Counted from the stretch's first letter, positions 8,984-18,363 are shown. The stretch is 64,000 nucleotides of DNA from Lentimicrobiaceae bacterium (GCA_023227965.1 JALOCA010000011.1:22833-86832), one strand, 5' to 3'. The notes: generated from the sequence alone by a model not told the origin. Made by a program: numbers and translations.

Positions 8984-9068
8984 AATGAGTTTGAAAATCT
9001 TTATTTAAAATAATTTTGAGATATTTTTGAATATCAAAAAAAATAAGCTAAATAAACTTAATATTATG

Positions 9069-9076
9069 TATATTTG
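9069..9076 (+). promoter_or_regulatory. -7 element (TATATTTG) of deoC
   Basis: Exact TAnnTTTG match 29 bp before the deoC ATG; no clear -33 is seen. A purine-rich AAGAAGAAA lies just before the ATG and may be the ribosome site. Confidence 0.5.
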
Positions 9077-9105
9077 TTTTTTTATTACATTAAAAAGAAG
9101 AAACC

Positions 9106-9948
9106 ATGTTATATTCTTTAAATATTGAAGAAATAGACGAAACTATTATTCGGAAAAGGGTAAATAAGATTATCGGAAATTTATCTTTTCCTGAGAAAAA
9201 AACATATGCAACTCTGCTAAACTGCATTGATCTTACTACCCTTGAAGGAGCAGATACACGGGAAAAAGTGATGGCATTGTGTTATAAGGCAACGACTTTC
9301 CGAGAAAAAGGTGAAGAAATTCCCAATGTAGCTGCTGTTTGTGTGTATCCTACTTTCGTTTCCACGGTAAAAAAGTTATTAAAATCTACCGGAATAAAAA
9401 CGGCGTCAGTTGCCGGTGCTTTCCCGTCAGGGCAATCGCCATTACATGTTAAATTGGCTGAAATACAATATGCTGTTGACGAAGGGGCTGATGAAATTGA
9501 TATGGTTATTTCGAGGGGAAAATTTCTTGAGGGAGAGTACAATCTTGTGTTTGATGAAATTGCAGCAATCCGCGAAACATGTAAAAGCGTTCACCTGAAG
9601 GTAATACTCGAAACAGGAGAACTAAGTACTCTTACCAATATCAGCCGGGCAAGCAGGATAGCTTTATATGCCGGAGCTGATTTTATAAAAACATCCACAG
9701 GAAAAATTCCGGTTTCTGCTACTGAACCCGCCGTACTGGTGATGTTGGATGCCATAAAGGATTATTTTGAAAAAACCGGTAAAAAAGCAGGCATAAAACC
9801 TTCGGGCGGGATTTCCGAACCCTGGCAGGCATTAAATTATTATGCATTGGTTCATGCTACACTCGGAGAATCATGGCTCAGCAACACTCTGTTTAGGCTA
9901 GGAGCCAGCCGACTTGCCGATAATATTTTAAAAGAATTAATTAAGTAA
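9106..9948 (+). CDS. deoC: Deoxyribose-phosphate aldolase
   Basis: 280 residues, TIM-barrel class I aldolase that splits 2-deoxyribose-5-phosphate into glyceraldehyde-3-phosphate and acetaldehyde in deoxynucleoside salvage. The Schiff-base lysine is K195 in FIKTSTGK, the assisting lysine K231 in GIKPSGGIS, and the catalytic aspartate lies in EIDMVISRGKF (about D132). It is longer than the classic 220-residue short form because of an N-terminal helical region, as in the E. coli-type enzyme of about 260. It has its own promoter motif. Confidence 0.95.
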   Translation: MLYSLNIEEIDETIIRKRVNKIIGNLSFPEKKTYATLLNCIDLTTLEGADTREKVMALCYKATTFREKGEEIPNVAAVCVYPTFVSTVKKLLKSTGIKTASVAGAFPSGQSPLHVKLAEIQYAVDEGADEIDMVISRGKFLEGEYNLVFDEIAAIRETCKSVHLKVILETGELSTLTNISRASRIALYAGADFIKTSTGKIPVSATEPAVLVMLDAIKDYFEKTGKKAGIKPSGGISEPWQALNYYALVHATLGESWLSNTLFRLGASRLADNILKELIK

Positions 9949-9990
9949 ATTATTAAAAATCTATATCAATTTTTTGGAAAATATATACCA

Positions 9991-10803
9991 ATGAAAAAAT
10001 GGGTTGTTTCCTTATTTATTATATTGTATTGTACTACAAATACCATTTTTGCACAAACCCCGCTCGACACAGCAGTAAATTTTTCAGTAAAGGATGTTAA
10101 TGGTAACATTCATCGGCTTTACGACTATCTGGATGAGGGTAAAATAGTTTTGCTAGATTTTTTTACGACGGCTTGCGGTTCCTGCCAGATTTATGCGCCG
10201 GAAGTAAGTCAAACTTATTTGAATTTCGGTTGCAATACCGGGAATGTTATAGTGCTGGGAATAAATTACGGGACTGATAACCACGGCGTACTTGTCTTCG
10301 ATAGTCTTTTCAATGCAATTTATCCTTCGGTTAGCGGAATTCAGGGAAGAGGGAATCAAATCAACAGTAATTACACTATACTTTCCTATCCCACCGTCAT
10401 CCTGATTACTCCCGACAAACTGATAGCTCAAAAATATATATGGCCCCCTTCAGCCGGGGTACTCGATAGTTTATTATCAGCTTACGGCGGAGTATTATCT
10501 CCCTCTCCCTGTACAATTGGTTTGAAGGAGGAGAAATTACCTGTTACGCTTGCTGTTTATCCCAACCCGTTTTCCGATGCGCTGTACCTTGCACTCGAGA
10601 CCCAATTTGCCGAAAAGTTGGTACTGTATGTCTCTGATGCAACCGGTCGCAGGGTATATGAACAGCCGTGCGAACAATCCACACAAGGTTATGTTTACCG
10701 GGTATTCTCTATGGGTAATTGTAAACCTGGCTTTTATATTATTGGTGTTGAAATTCCCGGAAAATTGACTATTCAGAAAAAAGTTTGTAAAATTGCACAG
10801 TAA
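9991..10803 (+). CDS. Secreted thioredoxin-like protein with T9SS sorting domain
   Basis: 270 residues. A signal peptide (1-21, ending FAQ) is followed by a TlpA/peroxiredoxin-like thioredoxin fold (about 25-165) with the redox motif CGSC at 62-65 in TTACGSCQIY and a cis-proline in LSYPTVILIT (P134). Then comes a type IX secretion C-terminal domain (about 185-270) with the classic VYPNPFSD start and the GFYIIGV segment near the end. The architecture predicts export by Sec, then T9SS, to the surface or medium. A thioredoxin fold on the cell surface is unusual, since TlpA proteins normally work in the periplasm. The redox activity is inferred. Confidence 0.82.
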   Translation: MKKWVVSLFIILYCTTNTIFAQTPLDTAVNFSVKDVNGNIHRLYDYLDEGKIVLLDFFTTACGSCQIYAPEVSQTYLNFGCNTGNVIVLGINYGTDNHGVLVFDSLFNAIYPSVSGIQGRGNQINSNYTILSYPTVILITPDKLIAQKYIWPPSAGVLDSLLSAYGGVLSPSPCTIGLKEEKLPVTLAVYPNPFSDALYLALETQFAEKLVLYVSDATGRRVYEQPCEQSTQGYVYRVFSMGNCKPGFYIIGVEIPGKLTIQKKVCKIAQ

Positions 10804-10831
10804 AACTTTGAATTAAAAAATACTAAGGATT

Positions 10832-11338
10832 ATGCAGTTATCTACTTTAATTCATAAAAAGCGAGCTATGGTTTCCAATGTTCTGGTTGACGGAACTGCT
10901 TTGGCACTCGTTATTTTTGTTCCTGCAATTTCCCATTTGTCGGGGATGCCTGTGTATTATATTGAACCTATGCGTTTAATGCTTATTTTAGCTATTATAC
11001 ATACTTCAAAAAATAATGCTTTTTTTATTGCTTCTATTTTGCCTTTGTTTTCTTTTCTGTTCTCTGGGCATCCCATTCCTCTAAAAATGATGGTTATTAC
11101 CGCAGAACTTGTAATTAATACAGCGTTGTTTTACTTTTTTATTAATAAAAAAATAAAAGTCTTTTACTCCGTATTTTCCAGTATTTTTATTAGTAAGATT
11201 TTTTGTTATTTATTATATATTCCATTGTTTTCCATTGCATTTGCCCTTAGCGAACTCAATCTTAGTTTTGTAGTTGCACAAGTTATAAGTACATTATTAT
11301 TCAGTTTATATGCACTGTTTGTTTTTAAAAGAAAATAA
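10832..11338 (+). CDS. Small integral membrane protein, possibly ECF-type S component
   Basis: 168 residues with five or six hydrophobic helices and few charged residues. The central stretch (PMRLMLILAIIHTSKNNAFF, then LPLFSFLFSGHPIPLKM) resembles small S-component-like membrane proteins that bind vitamins or precursors in energy-coupling-factor transporters, but no transporter ATPase lies nearby. The assignment rests on overall shape and is weak. It lies 28 bp after the T9SS-sorted thioredoxin-like gene and may share its transcript. Confidence 0.55.
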   Translation: MQLSTLIHKKRAMVSNVLVDGTALALVIFVPAISHLSGMPVYYIEPMRLMLILAIIHTSKNNAFFIASILPLFSFLFSGHPIPLKMMVITAELVINTALFYFFINKKIKVFYSVFSSIFISKIFCYLLYIPLFSIAFALSELNLSFVVAQVISTLLFSLYALFVFKRK

Positions 11339-11354
11339 CAAAAAATAGAAATAT

Positions 11355-11786
11355 ATGATAAAATATATTATAAAAATAATTGTATTAATTTTTATTTCAT
11401 TTGTTTTATTTCAATCATGTACTCCTGATAATGAAGAGGATCCATATGTAGATTACCGGGATGATTTTATTGGTACATGGCGGTTTAATGAAACCTCCTT
11501 AAAGTACGATATTAGTAGCTATTATCCAGTATATATCAGCAAAGACCCCGCCAACAGTTTCCAGGTATTACTTTCCAATTTTGGGAACCCAGGTACTGGT
11601 TATAGCCCTGTATATGGAATTGTATCAGAAAACAATATTGAAATTCCACAACAAAATACGGGTGATGGTTGGCTGATAAAAGAAGGTTCGGGCGTAAAAA
11701 TTACTTCTTCACAAATGGAATGGCATTATAAGATTACCATAGGGGGAGATGAGGAAAGCCATACTGCAATAGCTGAAAAGCAATAG
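11355..11786 (+). CDS. Putative lipoprotein, lipocalin-like size
   Basis: 143 residues. A hydrophobic signal (6-20) ends in a lipobox-like VLFQSC, so C22 would be lipidated. An acidic linker (TPDNEEDPYVDYRDD) leads to DFIGTWRFNETS, which resembles the start of small lipocalin-like beta-barrel lipoproteins common in Bacteroidota. No catalytic residue is apparent and the function is unknown. It is convergent with the DUF4296 gene, only 2 bp away. Confidence 0.65.
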   Translation: MIKYIIKIIVLIFISFVLFQSCTPDNEEDPYVDYRDDFIGTWRFNETSLKYDISSYYPVYISKDPANSFQVLLSNFGNPGTGYSPVYGIVSENNIEIPQQNTGDGWLIKEGSGVKITSSQMEWHYKITIGGDEESHTAIAEKQ

Positions 11787-11788
11787 TA

Positions 11789-12145
11789 TTATTTTGCTTG
11801 TTCTTTATTTTGTATTTCGGTAAGCGAGGTAATTACTTCGTAATATATTTTTTCAAATTTATCAGGCTTTTGTAAATAATATTGTAAGCTTTTTCTGAAT
11901 TGCTGCTGGTTAATACCATGTTTAATAAAGATATTTTTGTAATAAAAAGGAGTATAAAAGTTCATATTTGCTCCTCTTTCTTGTTTTTGTTTTAAGGCAG
12001 CCTCCACAAGATGTACGTCAGTAAGAATTTCTACCATTTTTGAAGAAGGAATAATAGCCACAGAAGAATTACTGGCAGATTTATTATTACAGGATATAAT
12101 AAATAGTAATAATATGACAATAATATAGCTATTTTTTGTTTGCAT
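11789..12145 (-). CDS. DUF4296 lipoprotein
   Basis: 118 residues. A short signal peptide ends in the lipobox LFIISC (C19). The body, with IPSSKMVEILTDVHLVEAAL followed by FYYKNIFIKHGINQQQF and YYLQKPDKFEKIYYEV, is the DUF4296 pattern, a Bacteroidota-specific periplasmic lipoprotein family of unknown role. It overlaps the end of the OmpH-like gene by 17 bp, so the two are coupled. In many relatives this family sits beside dihydroorotase (recalled synteny); here that gene is some 37 kb away. Confidence 0.78.
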   Translation of the reverse strand: MQTKNSYIIVILLLFIISCNNKSASNSSVAIIPSSKMVEILTDVHLVEAALKQKQERGANMNFYTPFYYKNIFIKHGINQQQFRKSLQYYLQKPDKFEKIYYEVITSLTEIQNKEQAK

Positions 12146-12821
12146 TATATTCCTTATTCAATTGTTCTATCACATCCTTGGTTATATCAAGAGTATCGTT
12201 TGAAAGAAAAACATCTCCTCCTTTTTTAATATTCAGAATGTAATCGAATTGATATGTTTTATTATAGCGTTTCAAAAAATTAGTTACACTATCAAATAAC
12301 TGGATATTCAAGTCAATCTCTTTTTGTGAAAGTTCGCCGGCATATTTATCCTGAAGTTCCAAAATTTTCTGTTGTTCATCCATCAGTTGTTTTTCATTGA
12401 TTTTGGCTAATTCAGAAGTGAGTATGTTGGATGCAACTTTTTGCTGAAAATCCGCTACCTTTTTATCAAAGTTTTTTTTCAGGGTTTTAATGTCTAATTG
12501 TTTACGATTATGTGCATTTTCCAATTGTTGCCGGAGTTCTTTTACCAGTGTGTAGTGTTCAAGTATGGAATCGGAATTAACACAAGCCACTGATACCGAG
12601 CCAGAAACTTGTTTAGCTTGCAGCGAAACCGGATAAATTGTGGCTGTTTTTGGGGAAGTAAAAAAGAGCACATACAAAACCAACAATCCTGTAAATAACA
12701 AAGCATTAAGCAAAAATAATATTCGCAATGGGTTACATTTTTTGCCTGTTTTTATTTCCGGTATTTGCAGGACAGGTGCAGAGGGGGTTTCTTCTTCGGG
12801 TGGAAAATTTTCTTCGGTCAT
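12129..12821 (-). CDS. OmpH/Skp-like protein with membrane anchor
   Basis: 230 residues. A proline- and glutamate-rich cytoplasmic tail (1-30) precedes one membrane helix (about 32-54), then an OmpH/Skp-type region: a beta strand SVACVNSDSILEHYTLV (about 76-92) and a long coiled coil (about 93-170, rich in Lys, Gln and Glu), closing with FDYILNIKKGGDVFLSNDTLDITKDV. Skp proteins hold unfolded outer-membrane proteins in the periplasm. Most carry a cleaved signal peptide, but this one seems tethered by an uncleaved helix. It lies between recQ (15 bp upstream) and the DUF4296 gene (overlapping). Confidence 0.75.
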   Translation of the reverse strand: MTEENFPPEEETPSAPVLQIPEIKTGKKCNPLRILFLLNALLFTGLLVLYVLFFTSPKTATIYPVSLQAKQVSGSVSVACVNSDSILEHYTLVKELRQQLENAHNRKQLDIKTLKKNFDKKVADFQQKVASNILTSELAKINEKQLMDEQQKILELQDKYAGELSQKEIDLNIQLFDSVTNFLKRYNKTYQFDYILNIKKGGDVFLSNDTLDITKDVIEQLNKEYNANKK

Positions 12822-12836
12822 GTTGATTTTGTGATT

Positions 12837-15035
12837 TTAGTTTCCTACTTCAGACATAAATCTTATCCGCATCAAACGAATTTCTTCTTTATTATATTCG
12901 TCTTCACCAAGTTCGGTTAATGCAACATCCACAGAATCGGATTCTGCGTCGTGAAAATACTCGAAAATTTCTTCCTGATGATAAAGATCCACGTTTTTTT
13001 CGATATAAAAATTCAGGTCAAGTTTGGTTCCGGAAGCTACGATGCGTTCAATTTCAGTAAGCAACTCATCCATAGTGAGGTTTTTGGCAAAAGCGATATC
13101 GTCGAGATCAATTTTTCGATCAATATTTTGGATGATATATACCTTAAGTCCCGACTTGTTGACTACCGATTTCACTACCATGTCCATGGGGCGAATAATC
13201 TCATTTTCTTCTACATACTGGGCAATCAATTCGATGAAGGGCTTACCGTATTTTAAAGCTTTACCGGCTCCAACACCAGTAATTTGTTTTAGTTCGTCTA
13301 AGGTAATGGGATATTGTATCGCCATATCTTCGAGCGAAGGATCCTGAAAAATTACGAAGGGCGGCAACTTTTCTTTGCGAGAAATTTCTTTTCGCAAATC
13401 TTTAAGCAGGGAAAACAGGGTTTTGTCGGCAGTGCTCGTTGTATGACCTCCGGCAAAAAATTCGTCATCCTCGGGTTGTTCGTATTCGTACTCGCTGGTA
13501 AGCATAAAGGAATGGGGCTTTTTGTAAAACTTCATTCCTTCGGGGCTTACTTTGAGTAGTCCGTAATTATCAATGTCTTTTACCAGTAATCTCTCAATAA
13601 GAGCTTGTCTTATCACACTGTCCCAAAATCTTTCGTCTTTTTCCATACCTTTTCCAAAAACAGATAATTTATTATGTTTCATGGTTTTAATGGTAGCGGA
13701 ATTTTTTCCGATAAGAATATTGACAATATGTTTGGCTTTAAAAAGTTGCTTTACTTCGAGCACGGTTTCCAAAAGTAGCATCACGTAGTCGCGCCCTTCA
13801 AATTTTGCCTTGGGATGCAGGCAGTTATCGCAGTTGTGGCAATTTTCTTCCAAATAGATTTCCCCAAAATAATGCAGGAGTTGTTTGCGGCGGCACACGG
13901 AGGATTCAGTATAGGCAACGGTTTCAAGCAAAAGGGCTTTTGCAATTTCCTGTTCAGCTACCGGCTTGTCTTTCATGAATTTTTCCAGTTTCAGGATGTC
14001 GTCGTAGCTGTAAAATGCAATGCAATTTCCTTCACCGTCATCTCTGCCTGAGCGTCCGGTTTCCTGGTAATATCCTTCGAGGCTTTTGGGGATGTCGTGA
14101 TGTATAACAAAACGCACATCGGGTTTGTCTATTCCCATTCCAAAGGCGATGGTAGCAACAATAACTTCTACTTCTTCCATCAGGAATTTGTCTTGGTTAA
14201 TTACCCTTGTTTGAGAATCGAGCCCGGCATGATAGGGTAAAGCCCTGATTCCGTTTACCTGCAAGGTTTCGGCAATTTCTTCCACTTTTTTCCGGCTAAG
14301 GCAGTAAATAATTCCTGATTTTCCGGGATTTGCCTTTATGTATTTGATTATTTCCTTTACCACATCGCTACCTTTGGACCTTACTTCGTAGTACAAGTTG
14401 GGCCGGTTGAAGGAGGATTTAAAGATGACAGCATTAAGCATATTCAGGTTTTTCTGAATATCCTGTTGTACTTTTGGGGTGGCTGTGGCTGTAAGTGCCA
14501 TCACGGGAACTTTTTGCCCGATGTTTTCTATGATTGGGCGAAGTCTGCGATATTCAGGGCGAAAATCGTGCCCCCATTCCGAAATGCAATGGGCTTCGTC
14601 AATGGCATAGAAGGAAATATTAATATCCTTCAAAAACAGCACATTCTCATCTTTTGTAAGCGATTCGGGCGCTACATACAGCAACTTGGTTTTGCCAGAC
14701 GTAAGATCTTTTTTGACATCAATAATCTCCTGTTTGGATAATGAGGAGTTTAAAAAATGGGCTATTCCCTTTTCTGCTCCGAAATTGCGAAGTGCATCCA
14801 CCTGATTTTTCATCAGTGCAATGAGCGGTGAGATGATGATTGCAGTACCTTCAAGTATTAATGCAGGCAACTGGTAGCAAAGCGATTTTCCTCCACCGGT
14901 CGGCATTATTATAAAGGTATCCTTGTTTTCGAGCACACTCTTAATTATCACTTCCTGGTTTCCTTTGAAGGTGTCGTAACCAAAAAATCTTTTTAAAAAA
15001 CCATGAAGCGAGTCTTTTTCTTTAATACCAGCCAT
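12837..15035 (-). CDS. recQ: ATP-dependent DNA helicase RecQ
   Basis: 732 residues, 3'-5' DNA helicase for recombination and fork repair. Domains in order: helicase core with Walker A MPTGGGKSLCYQ (44-55) and DEAH box YAIDEAHCISEWGHDF (from about 143); second RecA fold with GFGMGIDKPDVRF-type motif V and QETGRSGRDD motif VI; RQC zinc site CRRKQLLHYF...CHNCDNC (about 390-420); winged helix; HRDC domain (about 535-615, PPFVIFQDPSLEDMA). The roughly 110-residue tail after HRDC is a common Bacteroidota extension. It is first gene of the unit recQ, OmpH-like, DUF4296. Confidence 0.96.
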   Translation of the reverse strand: MAGIKEKDSLHGFLKRFFGYDTFKGNQEVIIKSVLENKDTFIIMPTGGGKSLCYQLPALILEGTAIIISPLIALMKNQVDALRNFGAEKGIAHFLNSSLSKQEIIDVKKDLTSGKTKLLYVAPESLTKDENVLFLKDINISFYAIDEAHCISEWGHDFRPEYRRLRPIIENIGQKVPVMALTATATPKVQQDIQKNLNMLNAVIFKSSFNRPNLYYEVRSKGSDVVKEIIKYIKANPGKSGIIYCLSRKKVEEIAETLQVNGIRALPYHAGLDSQTRVINQDKFLMEEVEVIVATIAFGMGIDKPDVRFVIHHDIPKSLEGYYQETGRSGRDDGEGNCIAFYSYDDILKLEKFMKDKPVAEQEIAKALLLETVAYTESSVCRRKQLLHYFGEIYLEENCHNCDNCLHPKAKFEGRDYVMLLLETVLEVKQLFKAKHIVNILIGKNSATIKTMKHNKLSVFGKGMEKDERFWDSVIRQALIERLLVKDIDNYGLLKVSPEGMKFYKKPHSFMLTSEYEYEQPEDDEFFAGGHTTSTADKTLFSLLKDLRKEISRKEKLPPFVIFQDPSLEDMAIQYPITLDELKQITGVGAGKALKYGKPFIELIAQYVEENEIIRPMDMVVKSVVNKSGLKVYIIQNIDRKIDLDDIAFAKNLTMDELLTEIERIVASGTKLDLNFYIEKNVDLYHQEEIFEYFHDAESDSVDVALTELGEDEYNKEEIRLMRIRFMSEVGN

Positions 15036-15398
15036 TTTATTAAACAGTATTAATAATATTAAACAATTGCATATCAGACAAGTGCTATGTTCTGATTGCT
15101 AATATGAATACAAATTTACTTCTTTTTGAGATAATTTTTTCAACTATTCTCAATTAAAAACAAATGTAATTATAAAAAATAAAAATTCCCTTTTGCAGAA
15201 AAAAAATCTCCCTCCGTTTAAAACGATTCTTTTTCTGAATATTGTGCGAAATTAAAAAACTTTATTGAACTGTTTAATCATACAAGTATTTTTTTACTAT
15301 TAAATGAAAAGATTTGTATCAAATGGTAATACAAGTATTTATGTAATGTTTGATGGTATGATTTTTTAAAATTAGCAATATGAAAACAACTTAATATG
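15036..15398. other. AT-rich intergenic region
   Basis: About 360 bp between divergent recQ and the AhpD-like gene. It is very AT-rich, with no gene-like frame, tRNA or clear repeat. It presumably holds both promoters; only the plus-strand -7 element at 15399 is clear. Confidence 0.6.
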
Positions 15399-15406
15399 TA
15401 CATTTG
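15399..15406 (+). promoter_or_regulatory. -7 element (TACATTTG) of the AhpD-like gene
   Basis: Exact TAnnTTTG match. It overlaps an upstream in-frame ATG (15396), so translation from that ATG is unlikely and the start at 15426 is favoured. Confidence 0.5.
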
Positions 15407-15425
15407 CGTTTCTATTTTAAACCAA

Positions 15426-15752
15426 ATGCCCATGGATGCGTTAGAGGATTACAATGCCTACCGCCAAAAAATGAATAAAAAGTTATTGGGAACTAACGAT
15501 AAAGTGATTAAAAAAATTTTTAACACCGATGCAAATGCATATAAAGAAGGAGCTTTATTCGTAAAAACCAAGGAAATATTAGGGCTTGTTACTTCCATGG
15601 TGCTTCGTTGCGGCGATTGTATAAAATACCACTTGATAAAATGCTTCGAGAATAGATTTGCCCGGGAAGAACTCTTTGCAGTTTTTGGAATTGTAAATCT
15701 TGTGGAAGGCATCATAGTAATTCATCATACACGAAGAACCCTGGAGCTTTGA
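15426..15752 (+). CDS. Carboxymuconolactone decarboxylase/AhpD-like protein, C-terminus cut by TGA
   Basis: 108 residues from MPMDALEDY (an ATG two codons later is equally possible). The family motif MVLRCGDCIKYHL carries the CxxC pair (C-G-D-C) and the histidine of AhpD-like peroxidases, preceded by the typical N-terminus YNAYRQKMNKKLLG. The last residues are HHTRRTLEL, then TGA; the same frame continues EELEKTAKGL to a second TGA at 15783-15785. Relatives recalled from Bacteroidota carry an aromatic residue, often Trp, at this point followed by EEL-like residues, so the gene looks about 11 codons short through a TGG to TGA change. The core domain is intact, so it may still work. Confidence 0.75.
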   Translation: MPMDALEDYNAYRQKMNKKLLGTNDKVIKKIFNTDANAYKEGALFVKTKEILGLVTSMVLRCGDCIKYHLIKCFENRFAREELFAVFGIVNLVEGIIVIHHTRRTLEL

Positions 15753-15828
15753 GAAGAACTGGAAAAAACCGCAAAGGGATTATGATTATTTTTCCCCATC
15801 TTTTAACCACTAAGTTCAGCCAGAAAGT

Positions 15829-18312
15829 ATGAAACAAATTTTACGATTTAGTACAATTGTTATCTTCTTATTTCTTTTTTTCTTTGTGCCTCAATCTATT
15901 GTATTAGCGCAAAGTACAAAAATTATGGGAAAAATCATTGATGCCCAAACCCGCGAGCCCATTCCTTTTGCCAATGTATACCTCAAAGGGACAACCATAG
16001 GTACTTTTACTGATTTTGAAGGAAATTTTTCCATAGATACTAAAAAAGCTTCCGACAGCATAGCCGCTTCATTTTTAGGGTATATTACCGTTACAAAAAA
16101 AATTATCAAAAATAAATTTCAAACGATCAACTTCGAACTTTTTCCCAATAAGCTTACCCTTGCCACAGTAGAAATCCATCCCGGCAAAAATCCCGCGGAA
16201 GTTTTATGGGAAAAACTGCTGGCAAACAGGAAAAATAATGACATGGATAAGCTGAATTATTATGAATATGAGGCATATACAAAAATTCAATTTGATGCCA
16301 ACAACTTATCAGAAAAATTTCGCAACCGGAGAATATTTAAGCCTTTTCAATTTATTTTCGACAATGTGGATACATCCACCATCAATGGAAAAGCCTACCT
16401 GCCAATTTTTCTTTCGGAAACCGTTTCCGACATTTATTTCCGAAAAGAACCAAAATCACAACGGGAATATATTAAAGCATCAAAGGTGTCTGGCATTGAA
16501 AATGAAAGTATTTCGCAGTTTTTGGGAGATATGATACAGAATATCAATATATATGATAACTATCTGACAATCTTTCAGAAAAATTTTGTGAATCCTGCCG
16601 GATCCTCCGGACTTGTGTTTTATAAATATTATCTGGTTGACAGTTCGTTTGTTGGAAACCAATGGTGCTATCAGGTAATGTTTAAGCCCCGGCGTAAACA
16701 AGAATTTACTTTTACCGGTAAAATATGGATTCACGACTCAACCTATGCCATTAAAAAGGTGGATATGCGCATGAGCGACGATATCAACATGAACTTCATC
16801 AACGACTTAGTTATTAACCAGGAATATAACAGATTTGAAAACAAGTACTGGATGATCACAAAAGATCAGATGGTGGTTGATTTTAATATTGTAGAAGATG
16901 CTAAATCCACTATGGGCTTTTACGGACATAAAACCACTTCATATAAAAATTTTGTTTTTGACACTCCCAGGGAAAATAAAATTTATACGACTCCAACAAA
17001 CATAGTTATAGCCGACGACGCACTGAAAAAGAGCAATAACTTCTGGCATACAGCACGACACGATAGTTTAACCCGCGACGAACAAACAATTTACAAAATG
17101 GTGGATACATTAAAAACTCTACCTGTTTTTAACACCTATGTAGATATTGTGAAAATGGTAACCTTAGGTTACTGGATAAAAGGAAATTTTGAATGGGGAC
17201 CGGTAGGTTCGCTTTACAGTTTTAATAAAATAGAGGGAAATCGGTTTAAAATTGGAGGACGAACAAGCAATAAATTCAGTACCAAAATAATGCTCGATGG
17301 TCATGTAGCGTATGGAACTAAAGATGAAAAATTCAAATATGGAGGCGGCTTTATTTACATGTTCGATAAAAACCCAAGACGAGCTATGGGCGCTTCGTTT
17401 AAACACGACAATGAGCAGTTAGGACAAAGCCTAAACGCCTGGGGCGAAGATTTTTTGTTCACTTCTATCATCAGAAGAAATCCATCTGACAAATTATCGC
17501 TTGTAGATCACTACCACGCTTATTACGAACACGAATGGATGACCGGATTTTCCAATACTGTTTTATTTACTCATAGAAACCTGTTTTCCATAGGTGAAAC
17601 AAAATTTTACCGCTATGTAAATGGAAAACAAGATACTATAAATAGCATTACCACTACTGAAATTGGGTTAAAAACCCATTTGGCTTATAAAGAACGTTTT
17701 GTGATGGGTGAATTTGAAAGAATCAGCCTCGGCGCCCAATACCCCGTGCTCGATATTGATTATGCTTACGGTATCCCCCATGCTTTACAAAGTAACTACG
17801 AATACCACCGGCTGCAACTCAGGATTACCGATTGGTATAATATCGGTACTTTTGGCTGGTCGAAATATAGTATTGAAGGTGGAAAAATATGGGGAAAAGT
17901 GCCCTACCCTTTATTGAAAATTCATGAGGGCAACGAAACCTACTGGTTTGATGATATGGCTTTCAACCTGATGAATTACAACGAATTTGTAAGTAATACC
18001 TATGCAAGTTTCTACTACACACATCATTTTGTAGGCTTTTTCTTGAATAAAATCCCCCTGATGCGCAAACTGAAGTGGAGAGAAGTGGGTTTTATAAAAG
18101 GTGTAATGGGAACGGTGGATGAAAAAAATAAAAATTATGCAGCTTTTCCCAAAGGAACCTATACCTTGGACAAACCATACTTTGAAGCGGGTGTCGGAGT
18201 GGAAAACATCCTGAAATTTATCCGTATAGATGCGGTATGGAGATTATCGTATTACGATCATCCCGAAATTAATAAATTTGGTGTGATGGTATCCATGTGG
18301 TTCGACTTTTGA
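15829..18312 (+). CDS. DUF5686 outer-membrane protein with carboxypeptidase-regulatory-like domain
   Basis: 827 residues. A signal peptide (1-27, ending VLAQS) is followed by a CarboxypepD_reg-like beta sandwich (about 31-110; KIMGKIIDAQTREPIPFANV), a middle region, and a long C-terminal part rich in alternating aromatic/polar strands typical of an outer-membrane barrel, ending with an aromatic residue (SMWFDF). DUF5686 proteins are widespread in Bacteroidota; their role is unknown. A paralogue of the same layout lies at 46293-48731. Upstream is the AhpD-like gene, downstream lptB, which has its own -7 motif. Confidence 0.85.
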   Translation: MKQILRFSTIVIFLFLFFFVPQSIVLAQSTKIMGKIIDAQTREPIPFANVYLKGTTIGTFTDFEGNFSIDTKKASDSIAASFLGYITVTKKIIKNKFQTINFELFPNKLTLATVEIHPGKNPAEVLWEKLLANRKNNDMDKLNYYEYEAYTKIQFDANNLSEKFRNRRIFKPFQFIFDNVDTSTINGKAYLPIFLSETVSDIYFRKEPKSQREYIKASKVSGIENESISQFLGDMIQNINIYDNYLTIFQKNFVNPAGSSGLVFYKYYLVDSSFVGNQWCYQVMFKPRRKQEFTFTGKIWIHDSTYAIKKVDMRMSDDINMNFINDLVINQEYNRFENKYWMITKDQMVVDFNIVEDAKSTMGFYGHKTTSYKNFVFDTPRENKIYTTPTNIVIADDALKKSNNFWHTARHDSLTRDEQTIYKMVDTLKTLPVFNTYVDIVKMVTLGYWIKGNFEWGPVGSLYSFNKIEGNRFKIGGRTSNKFSTKIMLDGHVAYGTKDEKFKYGGGFIYMFDKNPRRAMGASFKHDNEQLGQSLNAWGEDFLFTSIIRRNPSDKLSLVDHYHAYYEHEWMTGFSNTVLFTHRNLFSIGETKFYRYVNGKQDTINSITTTEIGLKTHLAYKERFVMGEFERISLGAQYPVLDIDYAYGIPHALQSNYEYHRLQLRITDWYNIGTFGWSKYSIEGGKIWGKVPYPLLKIHEGNETYWFDDMAFNLMNYNEFVSNTYASFYYTHHFVGFFLNKIPLMRKLKWREVGFIKGVMGTVDEKNKNYAAFPKGTYTLDKPYFEAGVGVENILKFIRIDAVWRLSYYDHPEINKFGVMVSMWFDF

Positions 18313-18320
18313 TTTTTCGT

Positions 18321-18328
18321 TACTTTTG
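18321..18328 (+). promoter_or_regulatory. -7 element (TACTTTTG) of lptB
   Basis: Exact TAnnTTTG match, 9 bp after the DUF5686 stop and 35 bp before the lptB ATG; no clear -33. Confidence 0.45.
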
Positions 18329-18363
18329 CTCGCGAAAGTCCTCATTGATAAAATAAACCGAAA

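Noticed and set aside
15750..15752. TGA decoded as an amino acid genome-wide (alternative genetic code)
   Set aside because: All other genes end or read normally, and TGA serves as a stop elsewhere (for example buk); a single point change is simpler.
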